A DNA stretch of 64,000 nt. Origin: Schistosoma haematobium (lineage: Eukaryota > Platyhelminthes > Trematoda > Strigeidida > Schistosomatidae). The notes beneath the pieces were generated by a model that saw only the letters and a list, made by a program, of their open reading frames with translations, was not told the DNA's origin and searched no databases. The stretch covers positions 10,608,152 through 10,672,151 of the forward strand of contig NC_067197.1 in assembly GCF_000699445.3 (NCBI RefSeq), in the 5' to 3' direction. The position numbers and the translations under genes were made by a program. Of the stretch, positions 23,263 through 36,189 are shown in pieces. Position 1 is the first letter of the stretch; every line of letters starts with the position of its first letter.

Positions 23263-26200
23263 ATGAACTCGGACTCATTAAGTATACATAAATATGTAAC
23301 TTCTAATCACTCTTGTTTGCTGTATTATAAGGTTGAACAAATGCTCGATTCTCTTTCGTCTACTGGGGGAAATTTATCGTCCATAGAGGCTTTAAATGTA
23401 AAAGAAGTAGTTCCTGAAAGCAATGTGAAGAAGTCGGTATGTAAGCAGTGCTATATATTTTACTACTACTATTTGTACTTTATCCGGGGTTTGTTTATAT
23501 GCAAGTATCTCAGGTATTATTTTTTATTTTATTTTATACACAAATTCTGGTACAACTGGTTGCTAAAAACGTATACTACACTCAAAATAAAGATAACGTC
23601 GTAAAGAAATGAAGCAGGGATTACAACCGAAAAGTGAACAATAACATCAATGGAGATTAATTTCATTTAAAAATACAACAAAAAAAAAACGACTCAGTTA
23701 AGGGAGTCCTTATTTTTATGTGAAATGACAAAGGCCGCTAACTTCTATTTCGAATTATATTTAATGTGTAAATCCACTGAGTTACATGGCCTCCAGGCGC
23801 CCCCGCTTTCATATTAGTACAGTAAGTAGGAAGTCCCTGGAGGTTGTAAATATCTAAACTTATATGATTATTTCGAGAAGGAAGATAGATTCTTCCTACC
23901 AGAGCACATGTCAGTCAGTCGGCTACAACGTAGGACCAGGCACATATATGCATCGGTTTAAGTTGCCACACCTCATTAGCACAACAAGATGAACACCGAA
24001 TTCGTGGAAGTAGTTAACTCAATGTTGGTAATATACAAAAGAGAAGAGCACGTGTAGAACAACCTTACGTTCAGTGGATCTGGTCTGTTTTGCCTTCGCT
24101 TTTGTTGATCATACATCACGGATTTAAAATACTGATGCGCTTTATTTGTCTTTCTTAAGTAAACGAACCTGTGGCTGACGCTGCATTCATCGGCGTAGAA
24201 TGAAATAGAAGCCTATTATTGTTGGTTTTAGTACATTTTTCATTCGGTAAGTAGCCTAACTGTCAGGAGCCATAAGCATTGAATTCTAAATTAAAACTAA
24301 AGAAAACCTGATGGGAATTTGAACCTTATTAACCAATCGATCATATGCATTATAAAATCTTGTAGCAAATACTCGGAGTAAATCTTCACATCACCTCGAA
24401 TTCTTTTTCTCGGTCACCAAGTTCTCGCTTCTGGTCATAGTCCAGCGATTGAATATTCTATCTGACTCTTTTTGAGTCTTGTGGTGGTGGCGATTTGTGT
24501 GACTGAAATACGAACCTAGCAAGTGTTTAACACTAATATATCTAAGCCTGTATATTTGGTTGGCTTAGAGTTTTTGGCATGATTTCATCTAAAAGGGATA
24601 AACCTAAGGCTGATCGATAAAGAAATCCGTTTCAACTATTTATACTTGACCTTACCGCATATACTAGGTTCTACGTTACGGCAATCAACTTATTGTGGTT
24701 GTGGTCCTGGAAGCACTACTGCACCAGTTGATTACCCAGAGATTTCTTCTGGAATATCTAACCTAGATAGTTTAAAATTTAAATGTATGTAGTGAGAAGC
24801 AGAAGTTAGATATTTGATGCCCAGCAAGGGTCTGATCTGTTATACAAAGGTGTTTTGTCCTTTTAATGTTCGTATGAAATTGTCTCCTCCGTTAATAAAC
24901 TTTCATACTTACCATTTTACGTATATAAGTCCTCTTTTCCCCTTAATAAAACTTAAAAGCCAAATGGTCGTGATATCATAGCCAGTATATGTCGTTTTGT
25001 TAATCCCATCTAACTACGATGAGGAAGAAATTTAAAGTTGGGACAGCACATGTCTGTTTGAGACTCTGCATTGATTATAAACAACTGGATGGACTTAGAG
25101 TTTGTATTGTTAGGCATAAAATCATATTCTTTGTAGTTAATTTTATTCCTGCAATTTATTTATCTACCTTATTCATTTCCCAGATCTTACCACTTGATCT
25201 TGTCGACAGTGAATTAAGTGATGAGTGTGATAACAATGTTGATTCTCCACCTTCAAATCAAATACATTCGTTTGATGAAAATAATGAGTTATGGACTATT
25301 AAAGATGATATTGAAGAAACAAAAGAAAAAGTTGGTCGCTGGACACTCAGCTCTGTAAGTATTCTTAGAAGCAATTGTAATTTTTTAGGGTGCAGCTAAA
25401 AAGGTATCTAAAAGTAAATCTGGCAGGCGCAATATAAGTCATTCTAAACCAACTAACATAGAAGAAGAAAGACTTCAAATCCATGGTGAATCACAACGAC
25501 TTGTACGAGGTCGGTTAGACATCTTAGTTATTTTTGTTTGTTTACGTTGTAGAAGCTGATGTACATTTACCAGTCCACAGACCTAAACAATTTAAATGTT
25601 TCAGTGAGTTTCGTCAGTCTCTAAAAGGTTGCAAGTCAAATGAAACCTCATCTCAGAATAAGTAAGTCTTTTATATTGGAGTGTTTTCATGTGCTGAATT
25701 TGTTGAGTTATCTTTATTGTCTTATGAACAAATATTTGGTGTTTAATGTAAAACTTATTGTTACTGATATGTTTGGGCACTAAACTAATATTTTGTAACT
25801 CCAATTTCAGTACGATGAACGAGACCACTTCTATCCTTTTCTTTCCTGCTCAGCTAACTAGAGTAAAAAGTCCAATTTCGTAGTGGGAGATTTGTTGATG
25901 ATTGTGACCAGAGTAGAAAGAATTAAATATAAAATATATTCCACTAAACTGGAACAACAACACAGAAAAACATGTCTGTACGGAATTTATATGGGAAATT
26001 TATAGTTTTTTTATTCTTCCCCTAGCGCTTATTAGTTGACAGTGGATTGATTATCGTCAAAATTCTATCCCACTAACACTTAATGATTGACATAATGCGA
26101 CACTTATTCACACTAGGGCTCTTTCTCATAATTTCCGTACTTTGACATGATGAATGTCAATCCCCTACATCATGTTAAGAAATCGAACCTCTCTAGCCTG

Positions 26201-29200
26201 GGTATAACAGTTCTAAAAGCTTAACGAACATCTGAAATAATTTCACATATTTGTTGGTGATATCCAACTATGGCTCAATAAATTACTAAGTAATGTTTAG
26301 ATTGTTGATTTAGTCGTCCAGCAGTTGTATGTGTTGCTCGTACATGAACGTAGAGGGGAGCGTTGGTTCTGTCTGTCAATACCAAGTTGATACAAAAATA
26401 ATTTGAAACTATAGAGGTAAATAGTTAAGTTGATCAAACAACATATCCTACATATATTCTTATAATGTTTTTGTCAGTTTCTGGTATTCGGTTTTATTTC
26501 GAGTGATGGTACATTGCATGACTGTTTAACCTAGTGTTATATTGAATAAAGACTATATGCTAAATGAATGAGTTGGTTTACGGTACTCCCTACTTGTTTC
26601 GATGCTATCTTGAACAAAATATACTTAGACTTTGCATGGTCAAATCGTGGCTGATCTCTAATCACTCATGTTTCTCAATAAAGTATCCCTTTAAATATGT
26701 TTCTTTTCGACAGGTTATTATTGACTTGAGTAATGTAGAATCTTACATTGGTTTCTTCGTTTAAGTTGCCATGTTTAAAATTAATTTATGTAGAGGAAAG
26801 AGATAGTAAGAACAAAACATTAAAAGTAACTTTAAAAGCATATATATGAACGTTGTAAACGCACATTAAATGAGTCTTGTCACAATATCTTCTGGCGAAA
26901 ATTCGTTAGTGTAATAAACACTATTAAATAAAGCAATTATAAATAAAAGGTTTAGAATTATGATCTCAAATTTTCGAATTCTATAATAGAGGAATACATA
27001 GATATAAACTATCTAACTTTTGATCAGTCTTACTGAACGCCCTGATGACACTTTTTTACTGTTCTTCGAACCCGAAATAAGTAACCTTCAGTTGCTTTAA
27101 CCATAGGAAGAAACAAATTTACACGTCTTCGATATTTGGTCATGTTTTCTTCATGGGCTTAGTGATATCATCGGTCTATTAATCATGATGAGTATCAACT
27201 ACGGTGTAACTTAATTCTAGAAAAAAATTCCGATCATATTATTAGATAGAATACGATTCTTACAAAACAGCGCAAAATATGAATATTGTGCTTTGTTTTA
27301 TTTATTTCAGATTACTTTCCGATTGTAACTCTCATCTTCCACCAATTCCAGGACAATCTACCCAAAATGAAGAGACTGAAAATAAAATGGATACCAAACC
27401 ATTCGTCTCACAATGTTGTTCAGCCGACTATCCTGTCGACATTGATTGCACCACTTTGGAACCACCATCAATGTCATCTGATGCCAAACCATCACTCGAT
27501 GTTACAAGCGAACCAGATGTAATAACCAGTCTGTTACCTCGCCTTGCTGCGAGGAAATTGAAAAATGATGAAAGTGAAGAATTTTTCATAGATTTAGGTA
27601 GGAATAGATGTTCTTTTTTCAATTTTACCTAGTGTCAGTTTTGTACTCTTTAATTTATTTCTATCCAGTTATTTATCTACCAGCATTATGTCTATTGTTA
27701 AAGCCTAGTTCTCACGTGTTATTCTAGATCATAATTATTAGAATATTTTGAAGTACCTCTCAAAGTATACATGTAAAGGTGAGTGGACCTTACTTCGATG
27801 AAACTTTATAAAGTTGGTTTAGAAAGTTCATATATAGGTTACTCTCTACAATATGTGTCCATTAGATAGTTCATACTGCTTTAAAGCCTATTCATACCCA
27901 AGCTTTCTTTTATCTCACCTCATTTTCTGCGAATGATCTTGTCAACTTTTATATCATCATAAATAACTTCTTTCTTCATTGTTTGTTGTACACTAACTTT
28001 TTCAAGGTGAATCAATCCCTACTTCAATGTCGTCTGTAACTCCTAGTCAATTATTAGCTCGTTTAAAATCTCATCTTCACGTGTCTCATGAAAAAGTTGT
28101 ACGTGGACCCATCCAATATTCAATCATAACAAAGGTATGTCCTATGTATTTGTATGAGGACATATCACTATAAGATTTCTTTTACTATTCCCAAATTCTG
28201 TGCATCACTGTAGTCCTAATTTTAAATCCCTCTAGTCTTTACGCTCTCAAGAGTAAACTACGCGCTTGTCTATATCAAGTAGTGGTTTATGAACAAAGCA
28301 ACGTTCAGTGAATTCTATCAAACCAAAATAGTTCAATCCGTCAGGATGGTTGCTCCCAAATAAAGAAACGATTAATATATCTGATCAATTAATTAAACGT
28401 AAAAAATACCAATTTTCAGTGTTTCAGTAATATCATGGTTGTTGTATGGTTTTGAGTACTATTTCTGAATGTACTACGTGTGATTATTTTTAAGGAGTCC
28501 TAACCCAAACTGATTTTTTTTTCACTTGTACTACTGATTTCTTGTGGGATTACTGTAGTGCAATACAGTCAAAACGGTTAACGAAAATATAGTAACAAAT
28601 AATTGGGATATCCGTTGATACTGATCTAATTAACATCGAACGAGTTTATTAAGCTACTCCGTAGAAAATTACCAGAAAAATGCATCGGTCTGTATAAAAT
28701 TGTATCATAAAGCCCTGGCAGTGAGCCACTAGTAATGTACGACTCATATAGTTAATCTTATAGTCCTGTGTGTGGTGTAATATTGGTTATACTCAAACTA
28801 CCCTAAATTCATAATAATAGTACTTCCCAATTTAATACCACATTCGGTCAGATGTTCTTTGGTCGGCGAACTGTTTTACTTTTTTGGAGATAGGTAACAC
28901 TGAAATTCCACTCATCATGACCTGGACTCAAAATGTTTTTAGTATAAGTAGAATCCGTGTAAGAATTTTCCATCTAAACTTTGTCCTCATGTATTAATAT
29001 CAATATAACTAAGTATAATTGTTCGCAGGCTGATTTCAAGGTGTTTTGTTGTTATTATTCCTATTATCTTCATTAACTCAGAGATATTCACCCGGGGTTT
29101 TGGTCCAAAAGTTGCATATTTTAACATCACTACACGATAATCCTCTTCATTCTCGTTCATTGCAAGTTCTTTGATCTTTATGTCTGTATTTTTTATGTAC

Positions 29201-32200
29201 TTGTTGAAGAGTGTAAGAACTGGAGATACATAACTTTTTCGAACTATTCTCTATTGTGTAGTTAAACTCATGGATTGAACAGATATAAAATATATGCAGT
29301 GTTTATTCGTTCAATCAATCTTTTTTGTATAACAATATGTTGACTTTTGTTCCATGCGCATTTACATTCTCTTCTTTCTATTGGCTTTATAATTTTATTC
29401 ATATTAAGGTACAAAGCACTGACGCTGAACGTGAAGAACTACAGGTAGAAACAGTTACACATGAACCATCCAAAGGATTATCAACAACTATGTCAGTTAG
29501 TAGAAAACATTGGTTGGAACACAGAAAAGTTCTCGAAGAAAAAATGCGTCAAAAAAGACTAGAGCAGTATGAAATGCGGTTAAAGGAAGAGGGTACATGT
29601 CCAAAGTCAACAAATGAAAATACTGGGGTTCGTTGTAGTATTTGGATTGTAATGTTATTTGTATTGCGTTTATTATATTCTTTTTTAATGTTTTAATTGT
29701 TGAATATCTTAAGTTGTAAGATGGTGGTTGGGAAGTAGTCGACCTAGATTTCGTACTATTTAGCACTCATCAGTAAAGTATACCTGCGATACTACACGAA
29801 CCGATTTTTATTTGGGATTCGACCTTGTACTACCCAGCTTCACAGCCAAGAGACGTCACCATTGAGTTATCCACTCTAGAACTCAAACTATTTGGTCGTA
29901 GGTTAATTTAATCCTTTTTGTTTATGAGTTAAATACTGTTACCAATTTTGAAATTTTCCAGAAGTGTAAGTTGTTTGAATCCTGCCATGGATGTTAAGGA
30001 CTGCAAATGATCAGCCTCTTTTTGTCATATTTGGATCCTGTGCGGATTGTCTCGATATTGCCATCAAGTCATAACTATTATAAGCGGAAGTGTATGGTGG
30101 TTAGAAGTAGAATCCAGAACCTGCATTTTTTCCTATTTGAATTCGTTAGTTAGATGTACCCGCTTCTGTGGGAAGATTAAAAAAATCAATACAAATGAAT
30201 TAAACTTTACCCCATTGCACAAGCCGTTGGCTATCTGTACTCAATAGTTAGGTAGATAACACGATGGCGTTTAAAACAAACGGTACTGGGTTTGAATTCT
30301 GTAGTAAGCATCAACTCTTGGATACACAGGTAAACCTAGCTGACGAATCCCAACTAGGATTAAACGCTCATCCTCGATTTCATTGCTAGCCATTATCCAC
30401 GTCTGCATATAAGTCACTAATTTGCATGAGGTCTTCCGACTATTATTCAGCGGTTAATTAATTAATAGTATGTATTTGATACTAGAATACGCGTATTCGA
30501 ACTACTGTCCCAAATGTAAGGTGTTACTTCTTGTAACTAAGAAAGTTGATTTCAATGAAATCATCCGATAACAGTGGAGTCTTTGTACACATATCTTTAA
30601 CAATACAAAAGTTACCTTTTTAGCTTTCCACTGCATTACATTCAATCTAAACTGATAAATGAAAATGGATGATTATTTATTTCATACTGACAAATTATAA
30701 TCTTACATAAACACAAAAGTTACAGTCAGATAAGCAGAATTATTGTAGAAGAAAATAGTTCATTAACTTGCTCATTACTGACTTTTTGTACAATCAAATA
30801 GAAATCAATAGAAATTGTTCATACAAAAGTACTCATAAACAATAATCTTATCACAATTTTTTTTCTAATGAATGTATCGAAAGCAAGATCTTCATCAGAT
30901 AAGAGTATTTAGTTCAGAAGTAGTCAGTCATCTTTAATGAATACTTTTATTGCCTGATCTATTTTAATTTCTTTATTAAGACATCCATTGTGCTTCCTCA
31001 ATAACTTTTATTCTAGCGATTGTGTTTATTAATGCGAAGACATCACAAATGGTGGCATTACTAAAAAATAATTGTATTCGACTATTGTATTATTACATCA
31101 TATTTCAATATTTATTTTGTTTTTTTTGTCGTCAGATATGTTTTTATCTAATTTCTCTGTTTACAATATATTCTTATCGAACTAAAAAATTTTCAGAGTA
31201 ATTATCTAGTCAATAAGGAATTAGTTGGTTTTCTTACTACTGTATAATTGTTCATAATATATTACGTTTTTATAGGAAGTATCCAATAGTGACGAAGAAT
31301 GGTCAGAAGGAGATGCAAATGACAGTGAAATATCCGATGGAAACTCAACTACCGAGGAAGAAAATAGTAGTGATGGTGAAAGCGAAGAAGAAGAAGAAGA
31401 AGGAAGTGAGTCACTTGACGACGATGAGGAAGATGACAATGTAGTGGTCGGTAGCAAAAAGACTTCAAGACAGCGTCCTTGTCTCTTTGCTGATGATGAA
31501 GCAGAAGAAAGTGAAAATGACGAAGTATTTTCAGAGGCCAGTGATCTTGAAGATGAAGAGGCTCTAACATGTAAAGATTCTGCGGGTGTAAAACAAAACA
31601 AATCTTGCAGTAAAACTATTAGTGTCAATAATCTAAACATAGATTTTGGAAAAAATGTAAATCGTCTTGTTTGTGAATCAGTTTTTCATAAATCATTTAT
31701 TTAGTTAGGACCTTAACCTTGTTTTATGTGATCTAAGTAATTATATGATCTAGTAGTTACCTGTTTAGTAATGTAGATCAGTTTATTTTTATGTGTTATG
31801 ATGCTTATCATCAACGTCCCCTGAATGAATTCACCTATTCTTATCATTTAATTCAAATTTTGGTCTGATATTCCTCTAAAGTATTGTTGATGTCAAACAT
31901 GAATATATACTGCTATTGTATTTATGTTTTACTTCATATATTTCAACTTCTCCCGCTATTACTCACAAATTTATAATCCTACTTAAACGTTTACTACTTT
32001 GTACTAAATTAAAAAAATACTTCCCGTGCTTCTAGGTTTTCCTTGGCGGTCTAGCACCAATTGACTCATGATCTCAACTATTAAAAAATATTTGTTAGAG
32101 TTAGGAAAAATAATGCTAGGAAATACTCTTTGAGTATCTAATTTTAAGAAAGTCGTTTTACGCACAACTTTGAAACTTAAGCTTTATTTGCGTAAATGAA

Positions 32201-35200
32201 TTAGTGCATTGTTGAATTTCTTACGTATGCCTGAACACCGATTACCACGACGTGCAATGCTATCCGGTATTGGAGATGGTTGGAAGAAAGTTAGGGGTGG
32301 CCAAACCAAAACGTGGCATCAGTGCTTGAAGACACTAACTTCTAGTCTGAGCCATGTTGGTAGATGCAGACTACTTGGTTGGGGTCCGCGTGACTATCGT
32401 AACCAATGGTTGGAGACTCTTGGTGACATGGCTCAGAATCGATCACAATGGCGTCGGTGTATACACTCCCTGTCTTCCCTTAAACTAAGAGATTAAAATC
32501 GCTTCATATCTTTCTTTCTACGAACCAATTCTTTCTTCTTGTACTATATCTCTATATGCAATCTTTGTCTTATATATTACCACCTTTGACCTAACCACTG
32601 CTATGAATCCAGTGTTCATCTTGTTGTGCTGATGCGGTATGGCAACCTGGACCGATGCACATATGTGCCTGGTCCTACGTTGTAGCTGACTGACTGACTG
32701 AAAGTGGTATACATAATATATGAATCATTAGTGCCAATCAATTTTCAGTTAGCAGTTACTTATATAAAACATCTTTGATCTTTGCGAAGCTAACGTTACT
32801 TGTGGTTCTCTGCCACTGTTTTTATTTTAAAGCGAGATTACTTAGATTTTTCCAGAACCCTTATTTCTCTACATATCAAGTCAACAATAGTAACATTTTG
32901 TAATGATAATTATATTTGCAAGTTAATTTGATCCAGTCGTGGACTGTATTCAGTATTGAGTGATTGAAGACGATAATAATTTAATCAGTATTTAGCACAA
33001 GTAGATATCACTTATTATCATTAGATAACTGATTTATGTAAATGGTATATATGTGCAGGCTGCACTAACAACGTAGTATTTCTCGAGTCCTTTGGAACTT
33101 TTGTTAAAGAATGTTAATGTTTGTTTGCCAACTAACAGGAAACCAGTTAGAACTCTGCTTACGTTGGTAAGCTACTATTTTTCATACTTAGACTACTTAA
33201 CACTGGCTTATCATTAATTTCTTCGTTCGTTAGTTTTTTAAAGACTGTCTTCGAAAATTTATCCTCAACTTAGTTATTTTGTTGTCCCGCACTACAGAAT
33301 GAGTTGCATCAGACAACCATCAAAGAACAGGAAGCACTGGTTGGCTGTTTCGTCCTAGTATGAAATCCCTCGACAGTCTTCATGCACAACCTCACCGTCG
33401 ATCAAACACAGGGCTTACAGGTCGTACAATAGGCACTCAACCTTTAAACCACTGAATTGGGATTCAATAGTTCACATTTGTAATTCCATCCAATTCGTAT
33501 TACTTTCGTTTAAAATTTATGGTTTATTTACGACTTGTTCAGTCAACCATCCTATTGAGAAAAGAACGAACTTATAAATAAAGTCGATATTTTTTCTCTC
33601 TTATACTAAAAACCCGTTACTGATAATAGAAAAAAAGTAGTATTATTGAAGATAGTCGAATCCAGTTACTTCCTTTATAATTTATTTGAGGTGTTTTCTC
33701 TATTCTTTCTCTTTGTTCACTCATATTTAGATTGTCAGGTCTCACACCCCTCAGAAACAACATCTGCAGTTGGATGATTTCACAGATCTACCACAGGAAA
33801 CCGTAGGGTTTAAACTGTTTTCATGTATGTCTTTTAAATGTTTTATAGTGTTTTGGGTTATCTTTATGGTTTATTTTTTTCACAGTCTTAAAAATCTCAT
33901 CTTTACCTTTAGGCTTAGTTATTCCACAATGAGTTATCTATAGAATATCTGACTTATTCTCACTTACATCTAATCATTCGGTATGTTAAAATCATGTAAA
34001 TGATGTTATGGATATTTTGTAAATTTGTTAACTATCAAATTAGTCTTTAACTTGTTCTGTGTGATATTCTAATCCTCTATTCTGTTATTAGGTCTTTGTA
34101 GATTCGGTTTTGGTAAAATTATCATGTCTGATTAGAACACTTTTATTACTCAACACTGTATGTGTGAAATCATGTCTCTTCTCATCAACAGTCATTACCC
34201 TGTTTGTAGCTTGCTTTACCTAGAGCAGTTATAACAATTTGGATTGTTCATATTAGAGCACATAAACGACTTTGAAGTTATAAACCATTCTTAACTTCGA
34301 TCAATTCGCTAAACCGACTATTATCTTATGCTCTGTTGTTCACTTCAACTTTTGCTGTTTATGTAGGACAGCAAGACTACGAAAGAAGATTAAACGGGCA
34401 AAATCGAAGTAATTACGACTACGTAAGTTGCCAGAGTGAGAGTACATGCGGACTAGATCAAAATTTCATTTATTCCTAATAAAACATCAAACTTGTCTCT
34501 CTCTTACAATATGCCCTTAAGACAGCATGTGGTCCGTTCAGCTTTACTTGAAATACTATACTTCTAGTTCCGTACTTAATGGAAAGTAAATATCTGTAAA
34601 CCTTCACGAACCAATTGTCCTTTTTTGTCTTTAAATAAATCTCAATAATAAAATAATTTCAGAACACACTTTCTTAATTGCATTTATAATATCTACACTC
34701 TATTAGATAATGTTTTAAACTTATATTAATTTAATTCAGTTATTTATTTACTCTGAAAAAGTGGCTTACGATTAGTCACGAAACGTCAGAAATTATAATT
34801 TCTAATCATTGGAATATCATTATTTTATTATCAACATTCTCCCCAATACTCAGTTTATTTAAAATTATCAAGTCTAACCGTGATAATGATACTTTAAAAC
34901 TTATTGGTAACCGTTTCATTCCAAAAAATTATTAGCTCAAGTATAGTCCTTTTTCTCTTTTCATTCAGTTTGTTTAGTGTTACTAAGTTTGTATAATGTA
35001 TCGTAATTGTTCAACAATTAAGTGTTTTTGCTTTTATTATCAGAAGTAATGTGCATTTTCACTCCCAGAATATTCTTTCTAGTTTTAACACAGTTCATCC
35101 AATTTTCATTATTTCCTTAATTCATCTAATTTCTGTTCATCATCACTTGTTTATTGTAGCTTGCAATAATGGTTACAGTTTAAGTCTTCCACAAAGAAAT

Positions 35201-36146
35201 CACGAAACTCTAGGTCCTGCTGATATAGACCTTTTCGCATCTGAATGTTCTAGTATTCTAGACAGTAAGTAATTAATAATCATTTTGTCTTTCTTATAGA
35301 TTATCTCTACTAATCGTTTACTCAATATGTATTATTTTCAGTTCAATAGTCAATAAATTCGTAAACCGATGCCACGTTTCTTGGTTTGATTGCCTTTAAC
35401 TTTACTCCAACCTATTCTACACCAGGAAATGTTGCGTATTAATGTAGGTGGTGGTTAGGCATGTTTAGCATATATCATAACCATCTTAGTCGACAAAGAT
35501 CCACTACCTTATCTACCGATTGGCGACTAATTTTGTATAAAGTTAATTCAGTTTTATTCTTTTGTTGGTGGATAGATATCCAACTTTTTTCCCAATCTAT
35601 TGTTTGTCAGTTCTAATTAATCAAAGGGTGTATTAGAAAGCATACATTTATTGTATCTATTGTTGACCGTAGTGTAGTTTGAAATTCACATTTATGATAA
35701 AAAGTTGAGTAGTATTATTTTCTAAATTTTATCTCTTAGACCTTATAAACATTTCAGGTGGTCAAAATATTTGTGTTTTTTTACATTACTATAAGGGGAT
35801 TTGTGGAGGTTGTGGAACTCTCATTTTTTTAATCAAAACTGGTCTTAGCTGGAAGCACTGGATGAGCATTTCGTCCCAGTACTGAACTCCTCAACAGTAC
35901 ACGTCCACTGTCCTCCATCCAAGAATCAAACGCGGGACCCTCTGTCTCGCACGCGAATCCCTGAACCTTAGACGGCTGACCCGGTACCGACTAGTGTATA
36001 TGACCAGAAGTTCTGGGTTCGATCGTCCACTGCATACAAGCTTCCAGTGGTGGTCTAGCTGAGATCAGTTCGTCATTCAAACCATGAGAATTATTCTACA
36101 TGTTTTCTTACGGTGAAGAAGAAAAAATTAGTTTAAAATGTCAGAA

Positions 36147-36189
<43 letters not shown>

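Noticed and set aside
25019..25183. ATG-initiated upstream part of the ORF that contains Claspin exon 3
   Set aside because: It precedes a clear acceptor (TTTCCCAG at 25183) and is better read as intron. The phase-0 join from exon 2 works without it.
31221..31640. Minus-strand serine-rich ORF (139 codons)
   Set aside because: It is the reverse of the GAA/GAT-rich acidic Claspin exon 9. The same holds for 47660-47896.
34373..34430. Claspin exon after acceptor TGTTTATGTAG
   Set aside because: Continuing from exon 10 in phase 1 it reads a stop at once. The exon at 35160 fits phase and has proper splice signals.
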